Assembly (NCBI GenBank): GCA_026874595.1
Contig: CM049306.1
Coordinates: forward strand, 198,019 to 262,018
DNA from: Sipunculus nudus
Taxonomy: Eukaryota; Annelida; Sipuncula; Golfingiida; Sipunculidae
Reading direction: 5' to 3'
DNA length: 64,000 nt
Under the pieces are notes generated by a model. It was not told where the DNA came from. It did no database searches and worked only from the letters and a program-made list of their open reading frames with translations. The stretch's first letter is position 1. Every line of letters begins with the position of its first letter. Both the position numbers and the translations under genes were made by a program. Positions 1 to 11,239 of this stretch are shown one piece after another.

Positions 1-335
1 AAGGATAATTAATGAGTGAGATTTAAGAATTTGGCCCAAACTTGAGAGAGATTGTTCCAGGAATCATTTCTGTTAAATATTGGACAATTTGGCTGAACAG
101 TTTCGGAGAAGAAGATTTTTAAAGCTTCTTTTAGCTTTTTCCCTATAAAATCTAAGAAAATGCAGTTAGCCAAAAATAAGCAAAATCTGAGTTTTTCAGA
201 TGACTAATTTTTTGCATAAAATTTCGTGATGCTAACTCTTGACGTTTTTCAAGATAGTATGGGTTAACGAACTAATGACGGACAACGGCTGACAGATGAC
301 GCCACACCATCGCATAAGTTACAGGTTCGCTAAAA
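1..335 (+). repeat. 3' end of a GGTGGCGCCACC-family (family D) element
   Basis: Resembles 7262-7784 and 11240-12305: 'aaacttgagagagattgttccaggaatc', a TTTTTAGC stretch, then the terminus CACAC-CATCGCATAAG-(T)TACAGGTTCGCTAAAA ending at 335. The 3' CACAGGTTCGC-like block pairs with GTGAACCTGTG just inside the 5' ends at 5439 and 61310. No gene is seen. Confidence 0.7.
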
Positions 336-1055
336 TGGGGAGGAAGGTGGCACCACCTGTCTCGTCTATGAGAAAATTTTCCAAGATGAATGGACATACC
401 AAATTTCAGACAAATACCTTGAACTACTCCAGAGATAAAAGCAATTTTCACTGAAAGCACATGTACAAATGGATGCCAAGACAAAAAGATTGCAGATGGC
501 ACCACCAGTCTTATGTACCAGATGGAGGAGTCAAAGATCTATGGATATGCCCAATTTCATGCCATCAGGCCAAATCACTCCTAAGAAAAGGGCATTAATT
601 TATTCTACCAAAAGGGGAAGTTAGGTGGCGCCACATGTTTGGTTTACAAGAAAACTTTCAAAGATAGATGGACATGCCCAATTTCAGACAAATACCTTGA
701 ACCACTCCAGAGTTTTCAGCAATTTTCACCAAAAGCACATGTACAGATGGACGCCACGGCAAAACTTGCAGATGGCACCACCAGTCCTGAGTAAAGATGG
801 AGGAGTGCAAGAGCTATGATTAGGCACAATTTCAGGCAAATAGGGCAAATCACTCCTCGGAAAAGGGCATTAATTTATTCTACATAAATTGGAAGGTAGG
901 TGGCGCCACCTGTCTGGTTTATGAGAAAATTTTCAAAGATGGATGGACATGTCAAACTTCAAAACAATACCTTGAACCACTCCGGAAATATGAACAATTT
1001 TCACCCAAAGCTCATGTACAGATGACTCCACGGCAAAACAATTGCAGATGTCTTC
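336..1055 (+). repeat. Tandem units with GGTGGCGCCACC-type palindromes
   Basis: Three units of about 277 bp start near 342, 620 and 895. Each has AGGTGG(C/CA)CACCTGT followed by 'ttatgagaaaattttcaaagatggatggacat', and a second shorter palindrome half (GATGGCACCACCAGTC). ORFs here are by-products of the repeat. Confidence 0.75.
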
Positions 1056-1059
1056 TGCG

Positions 1060-1385
1060 AAAGACAAAGCTATCCAAGATCTTCAGTCAATTTGACTTTT
1101 GGACCAATCCATGCATCCCTTATTGAGATATTAAAGAATTTGTGTGATTTTCCCCAAAAATGGAAAGATTCAAGGTCAAGGTCACTCTCCTATTAAAGGT
1201 CATGACCCCATTTTAAAAAGGCTTCGTCCTCTCACCCATATCTATGCACATGTCAAGTTTGGTAAAGATCCGTAAAATATTTTTCAAGTTTAATGCATCC
1301 AAACAAAATCTCTGCGACGGAGGCGGGTCCGTGCAACCGTGCTTAATCCATAGCATCTCCAGACATTGTCTGGTGATACAATCAT
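1060..1385 (+). repeat. 3' fragment of a family C hairpin element
   Basis: Shares 'tttttggaccaatccatgcatccctta', 'aaggtcaaggtcactctcct' and the 3' hairpin CATCTCCAGACATTGTCTGGTGATAC with the copies ending near 48375 and 52238. 5' truncated. Confidence 0.7.
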
Positions 1386-1394
1386 TGAAACCCG

Positions 1395-2013
1395 TTGTCA
1401 TACAAAACAAAATCCTTATGTATATATGCTGTGAAAATTCAATCAATATTGCTTACAGGGAAAAAATATGCCATTGTAAAAGTTGGGCACAATAAAGGTA
1501 TTGATTTTGTATTTATGCTAAAAAAATTACAAAATTCTGATCAAATTTCTTGCAAGTTAATGTTCATTTAATTATGCTACATGCTTGAAAAAGGCACTCT
1601 AGCTTCAACAGTTCCTTTGTAAGAAGGGTAAATATCTTTCCTGATATTTTTATAATATACATTATGTTTGGGCCCATAACTCCAACAAATTATGCAATAT
1701 AGACCTTATTTATAGGAAATTTATAGGAAACATATAGTGGAATAGTTATGCCAAATATGAACCAATGGTTATGATATTAGGCAGTCTTGAAGTGTATAAA
1801 TAGAATTTTAATGGAAAATGGAGGTTTTTCTCAAAGGAATAAAGTAGCAGTAACCCAGTTTTTGGTTTGGTAGATCTTTGGGACAGTATGCTGAATTTAA
1901 GATTCATAGGTCTAATTGTTTACAGACAAGCAGACAGACGGACACTAAGACTGACAGACAGTCAAAGGACCAGCCCAAAAGCTCAATTGACTTATAGTCG
2001 ACTGAGCTAAAAA
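1395..2013 (+). repeat. 5'-truncated family A element with 3' hairpin
   Basis: The interior matches other copies ('gctgtgaaaatt', 'aaagttgggca', 'cattatgtttgggcccataac'). A GACAGACGGAC microsatellite precedes a terminal hairpin (AGCTCAAT-TGACTTATAGTCG-ACTGAGCTAAAA) ending near 2013. The RAF exon donor is only about 75 bp downstream on the map. Confidence 0.75.
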
Positions 2014-2092
2014 AAACACCATGCCTGTTGCTTCAATAAGTCACTTAGGTTCACTGGTATAAAGTTTCAAGTATTTACTGCAGCATACTTAC

Positions 2093-2269
2093 TCCATGCC
2101 TTGTGCAGTCTGTCGTGCTATATCAATGAGCTGCCACACATCAAACTTGGTTTCATTCACATGCAAATGTTTGTACAGGCTGGACCCCTCACACCACTGT
2201 GTAACAATCGCCAAATTGGGTTTGGATGTACAACCCATGAATAATAATATGTTAACATGTCTGGTTTTT
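2093..2269 (-). CDS. Raf: RAF kinase exon: RKTR motif, gatekeeper and hinge
   Basis: Internal exon of a RAF serine/threonine kinase (MAPKKK acting downstream of Ras and phosphorylating MEK at the membrane). Read on the minus strand it encodes [12 protein letters not shown], then a [19 protein letters not shown] stretch and [12 protein letters not shown]. These are near-identical to the animal BRAF/RAF1 N-lobe end, gatekeeper Thr (in IVTQWC), hinge and helices D/E. The acceptor is TATTTCAG just above 2269. The donor is GTAAGT at 2092-2087. Length is 177 bp: 1 base completes the preceding Arg codon (AG|A) and 2 bases (GA) are left, expected to make the Asp of GMDYLH with the next exon. The next exon (HRDLK, DFG) is not in the window and should lie left of base 1. 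No frameshift or stop is seen. The family is certain. BRAF versus RAF1 is not resolved here, since invertebrates usually have one Raf. Confidence 0.97.
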
Positions 2270-3080
2270 CTGAAATATTAAAAAACATCATGTAAGCCTG
2301 GTAAAAAAATTGTCATAAATATTTTAACAGTTTGATTACAAATACAAAACAGAGACTTTCTTGCCATCCCTATCTATCTCAGATGACATCATTCTAAGGT
2401 TATCACTGAGAAATGTAATTTGCAGAGGCAATGTCATGTTGGACAAAGTAACTTGATGGTGATGTTGAATACCATCTACTGTAAAGTGTACTTACAGAAA
2501 GGGAAGAGGGACCCAGGGGTCACAGCACTCAGCTGTATATCAGGTCTAAATAATTGTAGCATAGATGTTCATTAAATGACTGTAATATCCCTTTCATTAT
2601 GAACAATTACACATAAAGGATCCACAGATCAGCCCAATAGTTTTAAGTTACACCTAATTGAGGTAAAATATGTCTGAAAATAAGCAAGGGACCCATTGGC
2701 CAGTGCTAAGTTGAAGTTGACCTTGAAGGTAAAAATCTAAAAATATAACAAGGCCTACAGGCCTTATGCGATCCTGTGCAATGAGATTACACCAGGTATA
2801 ATGCTTCAATGCTGGACCATTACTTTTCAAGAACATGTGTAACATGTATATGAACAATGCAAGTACTAAACACTTAGAACAAGAAACAATTACACAAACA
2901 TCACTGCTGCAATTCTGGAATGGGTGCACACAACACAAAAACAAGAATATGGGTAGTCAACAAGGGACTACATGTATCCGCCAAAATCTGAGTGGGAAAG
3001 GTGAAGTGAGGCATGGATTGAGTGGCAAGGGGAAATAGAGTGAGGTGTGTTGCATAATAGCCTGGATGTCTGCAGCCGAA
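2270..3080. other. RAF intron with 5' ends of family A and family D elements
   Basis: No gene is seen. A family A 5' palindrome (GGGACCCAGGGGTCAC) sits near 2507-2523. A family D 5' end (AACAAGGCCTACAGGCCT) starts at 2747. The rest is unremarkable intron. Confidence 0.6.
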
Positions 3081-4180
3081 ATGTGTATGTAGGTTGTGCC
3101 ACCTGCCACAAAATCCAGAAAGCTTTCAAAGATGTAGAAACATGCAAATTTTAAGGCATATAAGTCAAACCACTACTGAGATATGAGTGATTTTAGCCCA
3201 CGGCAGACAAACAGACGGACCCTGTGCAAAAATGGTGGCAGGTGGCGCCACCATTTTGTGTATGATTAAGAGATATGTGAGATCTATACACATGCAACAT
3301 TTCAGGGGGATATGTCAAACCAGTCCTCATATATAAGCCTGAATGTCTGCAGCTTATAAATAAATATAGGTGGCGCCACCTGCCACAAAATCGAGAAAGC
3401 TATCCAAGATGTATAAACATGCAAAATTTTAGGCAGATATGTCAAACCACTGCCGAGATATGAGTGACATTATCCCACGGCAGAAAACAGACAGATGCTG
3501 TGTAAAAATGGTTGCAGGTGGCGCCACCAGTTTTGTGTATGTTAAAGAGCAATCCAAGGGCTACATTTGTATAAATTCTATTTCCTGATTGGTCAATTTG
3601 TTCCTGAGATATGAGCTTTGATGTGATTAGCATGAACTTGAATGTAGGTGGCGCCACCTGCCACAAAATCGAGAAAGCTATCCAAGATGTATGAACATGC
3701 AAAATTTTAGGCAGATAAGTCAAACCACTACTAAGATATGAGTGATTTTAGCCAATAGCAGACAAACAGATGGACACTGTGCAAAAATGGTGGCAGGTGG
3801 CACCACCAATTTTGTGTATGATTAAGAGCTATGTGAGATCTATACACATGCAAAATTTCAGGGGGATATGTCAAACCAGTCCCGAAATATAAGCCTGAAT
3901 TTCTGCAGCGTATACATAATTGTAGGTGGTGCCACCTGCCACAAAATCCAGAAAGCTATCCAAGATGTATAAACCTGCAAAATTTTAGGCAGATATGTCA
4001 AACCACTGACTAGATATGAGTGATTTAATCCCACGGCAAACAAACACACGGATGCTGTGCAAAAATGATTGCAGATGGCGCCACCAGTTTTGCGTATGAT
4101 AAAGAGCTATGTGACATCTATAAACATGCAAAATTTTTGCCCAATCGGTCAAATGAGCTAAAATGGGCTATTATGCCAAA
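3081..4180 (+). repeat. Array of GGTGGCGCCACC palindrome units
   Basis: Palindrome cores near 3088, 3237, 3366, 3515, 3645, 3796, 3922 and 4072 alternate at about 130 and 150 bp, making a roughly 280-bp unit with two non-identical halves: one with 'cctgccacaaaatcgagaaagctatccaagatgt', the other with 'ccagttttgtgtatg'. AGGTGGCGCCACCT is a perfect 14-bp palindrome. Short minus-strand ORFs across it are repeat artefacts. Confidence 0.8.
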
Positions 4181-4580
4181 TGACTAAATTCAGCTTCCCA
4201 TAACTCAGCCAAAAGTCACTGCACGGAGACCAATTGAACAAACTTCAGAAAGCACTACCCTAGGATCATTTCTGTGCAATATTAAACAATTTTGCCATAT
4301 GGTTTCAGAGAAAAAGTTTTTTGTAGCTGTCAGTATGATACAGGCACTGATGACCCCCGTACAAAAAAGGCTGATGCAGGTGGGGCCACCAATACCTCAA
4401 TTTCAGATATGACTCATGTGACCAACATTGGCATAAAATTTGGTGATGATAGCTCCAGCCATTTCTGAGATTGTAATTTTAGTATGCTTTTTTGGACAGA
4501 TGAGTTTTATAGACAGTATGGGTTAACTTATGAATGACAGCTGACACCACATCATCTCATAAGCATGCAGGTTTGCTAAC
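4181..4580 (+). repeat. Family D element 3' segment
   Basis: 'cagcttcccataactcagccaaaagtcact' and 'tttggtgatgatagctccagccatttctgagat', followed by CATCATCTCATAAGC-ATGCAGGTTTGCTAA, a diverged family D terminus near 4576. Confidence 0.65.
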
Positions 4581-5394
4581 AAATGATGTGTACAGCAGTG
4601 AATAGTTGTCAGATGTAAGAGAGAGGCGTAATTCAATTGGAATGGATCACATAGGCACCAATTATCCCTGTGAATTTGAAAAAGATCAAAGGTTTTCTGT
4701 TTGTGAAAATGTGTGCGATAGAAAATCTCTGATTGTGGTCTGGTGGCCATATTGGATTTTAGGCGGGTCTGTAATGTGAAGCATAGGTAATAAGCCTCCA
4801 CCACTGACTGCAATACAGTTATGAATGACAATTAAGGTCTTCTATAACTTGAATAAAAGCTATTCACATTTTAAATGATTAAATCCTTATGTGTGTATGT
4901 GAAAATTAAATCAACAGTGCTAAGTGAAGGTTAAAAATCTAAAACAATAAACAGTGGAGATAAAGTCTGAGAGGGTTAGTGTAATATAGACCATCATTGA
5001 TGGACATGATTAGTTTGGAAAGATGAGTAAAGAATTGTTGCAAATAATATTTTGTGATCTGACCATGTGTTTTCTGATGCTGAAACTGAAGCAGTTTACA
5101 CATAAGATCTATATAATTTCCATTGATCACTGGTTGGCTCTATGATAAGTTATTGACGGTCAAGCAGTTGACACATTTGTTCAATCAGATCCTAATTTTT
5201 TATTATACCAATTTTTCTTTCAATTCTATAAATGTATACAGTTACAATAAAACAATCGTACTGACTGCACAGGTACAAGGACTCAATGGCAAGTGGGGAT
5301 GGTGCATCTCTGCATACAGATGGGTATGCTTACTTTTTATACAAGTTGGGAAAAATTTAAGGTACTGATTTTATATTTATGCTAATAACTTAAA
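4581..5394. other. Intron; segment shared with 31730-32010
   Basis: No gene is supported. About 4930-5130 matches 31735-31990 ('ggagataaagt', 'gaaattgttgcaaaaaatattttgtgacctgaccatgtgttt'), so it is element interior. The tail resembles the family A interior up to 5394. Confidence 0.55.
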
Positions 5395-6660
5395 AACAAG
5401 AGACCCATGGGTCACGGCGCTCAGCTTTTATATATGATAACAAGGCCTACAGGCCTAATGTGAACCTGTGCAAAGTTTAGGAGTATGAATGGAGGTTTAT
5501 TTTTAAAATTTAATATTGATCCTCCTAAGTCCTGCATATCTACCTTAGTCATTATGATTACAGCAAAATGCACGTTTCTGACCTGCAAGTTTCGGACTAG
5601 GACATTTTAAAACCAGAATATGGGTAGTCGACAAGCCACTATTTGTATCCGCAGAAAATCAGAGTGGGACGGGTGAAGTGAGGCATGGATTAAGTGGCAA
5701 GGTGAATAGAGTGTGTTGTGTTTCATATTAGCATGGATGTCTGCAGCTTAAACATGAATGTAGGTGGTGCCACCTGTCATAAAATCGAGAAAATTGTCCA
5801 GGATGTATAAACCTGCAAAATTTCAGGTGGATAAGTCAAACCACTGCCGAGATATGAGTGATTTTATCCCAAGGCAGATCAACAGATGAATGTTGTGCAT
5901 AAGTGGTTGCAGGTGGCGCCACCAGTTTTGCCTATGATGAAGAGCTATGTGAGATCTATACACATGCAAAATTTTGGCCTCATTGGTAAACGGTTCCCGA
6001 GATATGAGCTTGGATGTCTGCAGAGTAAATGTGAATGTAGGTGGCACCACCTGTCATAAAATCGAGAAAGCTGTCCATGATGTATAAACTTGCAAAATTT
6101 CAGGTGGATAAGTCAAACCACTGCTGAGATATGAGTAATATTATCCAAAGGCAGATGAACAGATGGATGCTGTGCATAAAGGTTGCAGGTGGCGCCACCA
6201 GTTTTGCCTATGATGAAGAGCTATGTGAGATCTATACACAAGCAAAATTTTGGCCCAATCGGTCAAACGGTTCCCGAGATATGAGCTTGGATGTCTGCAG
6301 AGTAAACGTGAATGTAGGTGGCGCCACCTGTCATAAAATCAAGAAAGCTGTCAAGGATGTAAAATACCTGCAAAATTTCAAGTGGAAAAGTCAAACCACT
6401 GCTGAGATATGAGTAATTTTAACCTAAGGCAGATGAACAGATGGATGCTGTGCATAAATGGTTGCAGGTGGCACCACCAGTTTTGCCTATGATGAAGAGC
6501 TATGTGAGATCTATACACAACCTGTCAAGGATGTATAAACCTGCAAAATTTCAGGTGGATAACCACTGCTGAGATGAGTGATATTATCCCAAGGCAGATG
6601 AACAGATGGACGCTGTGCAAAAATGGTTGCAGGTGGCGCCATTTTTAGTGTATGTTATAA
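5395..6660 (+). repeat. Nested 5' ends of families A and D followed by palindrome units
   Basis: A family A 5' terminus (AACAAGAGACCCATGGGTCAC, GGCGCTCAGCT) at 5395 is followed 44 bp later by a family D 5' terminus (AACAAGGCCTACAGGCCTAA, then GTGAACCTGTG) at 5439. Palindrome units follow from about 5757 to 6660 with period about 280-290 bp. Confidence 0.7.
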
Positions 6661-6932
6661 AGCTATCAAAGGGCTACATTTGTGCAAAATTGTTAGCCTG
6701 AACAGTCAATCGGTTCCTGAGATATGCGGGTTTATGTGTGGAAACAGACACACAAATGGACACTGGGCAGCAAGGAAAGGTCAGAGGTCAACAAAAACTG
6801 AGGGTGCAGCAGTTCACATGTGACCTGATGATAAACCCAATTCGCTTAAAATGCAAACCAAGTTATTTCAAACAGTTGAAAGATATATTTCCAATAATCT
6901 GGGTATTCTGCATCTAAACATTGTGCCCAGAC

Positions 6933-6974
6933 ATCTAGACGCTGTGTCTAGACGTCTAGACACATTGTCTAGAC
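6933..6974. repeat. Cluster of four TCTAGA palindromes with a 20-bp perfect palindrome
   Basis: GTGTCTAGACGTCTAGACAC at 6944-6963 is a perfect 20-bp palindrome, flanked by further TCTAGA copies at 6934 and about 6969. It can extrude as a hairpin. Function unknown. Confidence 0.7.
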
Positions 6975-7261
6975 ACCCGCCTAGAACCAGGTCAATTGCC
7001 ATGGTGATGTCTGGACCCCACCTGTTTGTACTGAGTGACCTCTTGACTTGGCTGCTGAAACTCATCTTATTGTCAAATCTGTTTTCAAATACAGAAAGCC
7101 TTTTTCAATTGACTACAATGCTTTTTTTAAAACTGTATTTACCCAATCTATTCTTATAAAACTGGCAGAACCCTACTATAGTATAATTCTTGTAAAGTTT
7201 AAACCAATCAGCTTAACAGTTTCATCATTAATCAGTGTATAAGCTAGAAGAGTTTAAAATT

Positions 7262-7784
7262 TCATTTTCGCTTTTAAAAAACACATCAATGTAGGTGGCG
7301 CCACCAATACCTCAAAATCAGATATGTCATATGTGACAAACATTGGTATAAAATTTGGTGATTATAGCTCAAGCCGTTTCTGAGATTTTAATTTTAGTGT
7401 GCTTTTTTGGACATATGACTTAAGTTCAACCTCCTGTAACTCGGCCAAAAATCTCCGAACTGGAACAATTCAAACAAACTTGAGATAGATTGATCCAGGG
7501 ATCATTTCTGTGAAATATTTGACAATTTGGCTGGACAGTTTCGTCGGAGAAGATTTTTAAAGCCTTTTTAGCTTTTTCCCAACAAAATCTAAGAAAATGC
7601 AGTAAGAAAAAAAAATAAACAAAATCCGATATAGTTTTTTGGATGACTGATTATTTTCAAAAAGTTTGGTGATGCTAGCTCCTGCCGTTTTAGAGATAGA
7701 TATGGTTAACGTACAGACGCCGCACGGGCAGGACTATGACGGACGATGCCGCACCATTGCATAAGCTCACAGGTTCGCTAAAAA
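7262..7784 (+). repeat. Family D element 3' segment with complete terminus
   Basis: Contains GTAGGTGGCGCCACC, 'tataaaatttggtgattatagctcaagccgtttctgagat', and the terminus GCACCATTGCATAAGCTCAC-AGGTTCGCTAAAA ending near 7784. Near-parallel to 11240-12305. Confidence 0.8.
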
Positions 7785-8225
7785 TGAGGGTGCAGCAGTT
7801 CACATGTGACCGATCATAATTCCAAATTTTAAAAAATTCTGCCCAGTGGTTATGGAGGAGTTTCCGGAAACCTATTCGTCGATGGCGGCAGCGTCGGCGT
7901 CCGACTGAAAACATAGTGTCCGCAAAACTCTGTTTTGGCGGATACATTGATTGTAGCTGGCACCACCAGTCTTATATACAACGAAGAGATATATAAATAT
8001 GCCCTATGCCAGACTGATATGTCAATAACCCTCCAGTGAAATAAGCAGGGACATACATTGTGCAAAAATTATTGTAGGTGGTGCCACCAGTCTTGTACAC
8101 TATAAAGCTATCTGATATGTATAAACATGCCCAATTTTAGGCTGATGTATCAAATTCCTCTGTAGAAATAAGCAGGCGCATACACTGCAAAAGTCAATGT
8201 AGGTGGCACCACCTGTCTTGAAAAT
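7785..8225 (+). repeat. Hairpin element end plus palindrome units
   Basis: A stem-loop at 7916-7945 (GTGTCCGCAAAAC-TCT-GTTTTGGCGGATAC) recurs at 12477-12506 in the same 'gtccgactgaaaacatag' context. Three units with (G/C)TAGGTGG.(G/A)CCACC follow to about 8225. Confidence 0.7.
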
Positions 8226-10140
8226 AAGAATACCATCAAAGACACATAGGGGCCAATTGCGATATTTCTGTACATTTATTTCACACCCGTAACACCAAAA
8301 TATTTATTGTAATAGAAATCTTAATTATTTATCTTTTATACATGTACATAATCTGATATAATTATCTCAGAAATCTTCCAGCTCCCACTTTCCTCTATGG
8401 TTAGATAATGATAAATCAATATTACAAAGTCATCATAATCTGTCCCGCCCGTAACACACACAGTGTTCCACCTTGCTGGTCCCAGGATTTACTTGATGGA
8501 AAATCTCCTTTAACATGAATGTACCTGAGGCAATGAGACACCTGATAGGTAGAATAAGTTCAGCTCAATAGTTTTACTATTAAATATGTTTAGACAAAAA
8601 AGTGTTAAGGGTGGGACATATTTGATAGAAATACAGTTTTAATTAATATTTACATCTAATTTATACATTAATAAGACAATAAAACAAGTAACAAACCAAA
8701 AATATGCCATGGACTATTGAAAATCAAGGCACAGTATATTTCTTTTTAGAAACTAATATGATGAATTTGTCAAATTTGCAAAAAGAAAGTCCATGGAGGA
8801 CCGTTACGGGTGGGACAAAGCCTGGTGATGCTATTTACTTTTACAACAGGTATGTTTTAATATTCCTTTTTATTGATGAATTTAATGGTGAGAAAATGCT
8901 ATAAAATAATCTGCACAGTCATTCTGTTATTCTGATGAAAAGTTGCAGCCGTTAATTTAAAAAAAATAACCCTGCACGGCTACTCTTTGAAATAATTGCT
9001 TAAAATATGCTTATTAGTACAGTCCATGAAGCACTGTAAAAGAACAGAATATGTTAAATAAATGTACTCATGTTTTCCCAACCTTTCAATTTTGCAAGTT
9101 TCTTTTTGGAATCCATACCATTATTGTTACCATTATTGACCATATCTGTCTTGAGTGTTACCTTTCACTGTTATATGTCTTTATCAACTAATTTACTAAA
9201 ACATCTGTCATAATATGCAGTTTCCCTTTAATATTTGCTTATATTTTAAGTGATTTAAATCATCTATAATGTTGAAAACATAATAAATTAAATTAAATCC
9301 AGATTGATCCAGGGAAAGAAAATTTTAGACATTAAATATAAATAAATAATAATATGATAAATTGCCTTCCTGAAAATCTTAAGTATTAACCAAAGAAGGC
9401 CTAAAAAGTACATTAAAACATATATTAAAAGTATAGTTTTACCTTTAAAATGAGTTGAAGAAGATACCATCAAAGTTAACATGAAAGGAGTTGTTAAATC
9501 TTATTTAATCTGCAGCAAGCAATATTCTTTGCCTTGTTACGGGTGGGACAATGTTACGGGTGGGACATGTCACAGGTGGGACAAAATGATGTATCTTTGA
9601 TATGCTGTATAATAAATTCAGAGGACAGGCATACAAATTAGGCATGACAAAACAGTTCAGGTTTGTGCTTTTCTGTATAAAGGTTTAAGGTTTATCTATT
9701 CTCTAATTTCACACTGCTATTCCACTGTTACAGGTGGGACAGTTATGATTGACAATACCAACCTTTTTGGATGAAACACTTGATTCTGATTTGTTAGAGT
9801 CACATGTACCCCAGACACATATGAAATATTAATCTCACTTCTATTCTGGTCAGTGTAACACAAAATGCAGTTCTTGGTTAATAATCATGACAATTGCAGC
9901 ACTACCTGTTACGGGTGGGACAAAAAGATATATTTTATTTGGACCAAGACATCATAATAGGTACCAAAATCCAAGTTTTGGATTTTTGTATCCAAGTTAC
10001 TTCTTCATGTAAACTTTTAACCCTACCACACTTTTTAAATTCATTCAGCAGCATGTATGCAGCTGATTATTAAGGTCTGCATGGTCATAAAACTTAAGGG
10101 TTTAACTGTGGACATGTTACGGGTGGGACAAATTGGCCCA
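8226..10140. other. Intron stretch with ten dispersed copies of GTTACGGGTGGGACA
   Basis: Plus-strand copies, exact or with 1-2 changes: 8604, 8803, 9536, 9553, 9569, 9727, 9908, 10116. Inverted copies: about 8279-8293 (partial) and 8441-8455. The DNA between copies is AT-rich and not otherwise repeated, and spacing is irregular, so this is not a tandem array. An open frame at 8704-8904 has no recognisable product. Confidence 0.8.
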
Positions 10141-10369
10141 TAATTTGCTGCAAGTGGATAGAAACATCTTTTTTATCACACTAAAAAGTGATGGATGTTA
10201 CTGTCTGCATCATCTGTGATATTCTTAATTAGTAACTGCCTAACAAACAGCCTTATTTTTCTTTCTGTAACCTCAGACACTGTCATGTACAGATTTAGTG
10301 TAATTGGTCCATAGACAGGTCAAATATCAGTCTAATACATCAAACTGCCCCAGAGTCTGATGCACTGGG

Positions 10370-10840
10370 CTGACAAGGCTTAGGTGAGTAAGGAAGCTGC
10401 CCCCGAGTGACCTGTGACAAATTGCTGCCTCAAGCTACTGCACTGAGTGAACTCTTGACCTGCACCTGGCTAGACTGAGTGAACTTTTGACCTGTACCTG
10501 GCTGCACTGAGTGAACTCTTGACCTATTGCATAATCTGACACAGTTGGCAGTCTGCCAAAGCTATAAATAGATTCAGGCTGAACTTTGGTGCCAAATATG
10601 ATGCAGTGAGCAGTCTTCCAAAGCTATAGAATGCAATAGAATGCAGCTACTGCACTGAGTGAACTCTTGGCCTATACCTGGCTGCACTTCTTCCAATCCT
10701 GGCACTGTGCCAAAACTATTTATAGAGCTGACATCATCTTGGCTACTGGCAAACATCAAGGCACTGGCAATCTGCCAATGGTAAACCAAGTGTTGCCATC
10801 TGTACACAAAAGTGGTCCCTACTTGAAATAACATTGAAAT
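10370..10840. promoter_or_regulatory. Promoter-like repeat: NFI palindrome plus TATAAATA
   Basis: A short phrase (CACTGAGTGAACTCTTGACC) is repeated four to five times. At 10545-10559 TTGGC-AGTCT-GCCAA is a perfect nuclear factor I palindrome, and TATAAATA follows at 10563-10570. A related block lies at 61965-62175. Promoter activity is not shown; the arrangement only resembles one. The 10841-11235 stretch that follows shows nothing recognisable. Confidence 0.4.
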
Positions 10841-11239
10841 TTATTTTCCAAATAAAAAATGCTTTTCAGCTGACTTTTTATAAAAAAGAAATCAGGAATA
10901 TATGTAAAATTATTACAGATGCATACTGAATGCAAAATTAAAATACAGATATATCTCACTGATGGCAAATTCTTGAATTAAGTTGAGTAGGGATACCAAT
11001 AACTTATAATCCACGTACAGTTATCTTTATATAGCCACAGAGAGCTGAATATCCATGATTGTAACATTTCCTGGTATGATGAATAACTTAAATCATAAAT
11101 CTAAATTTTTTAAAAGCTTTTAAAAAAACTCTCCTGTCAATATTAACCAAAGATAACCTGAAATCTAAATGTCTAGTGGCATAATGTAATAGATGCCAAA
11201 AAACGGTGCCAGGCTAGATGTAACAGCATAACACAGCTA

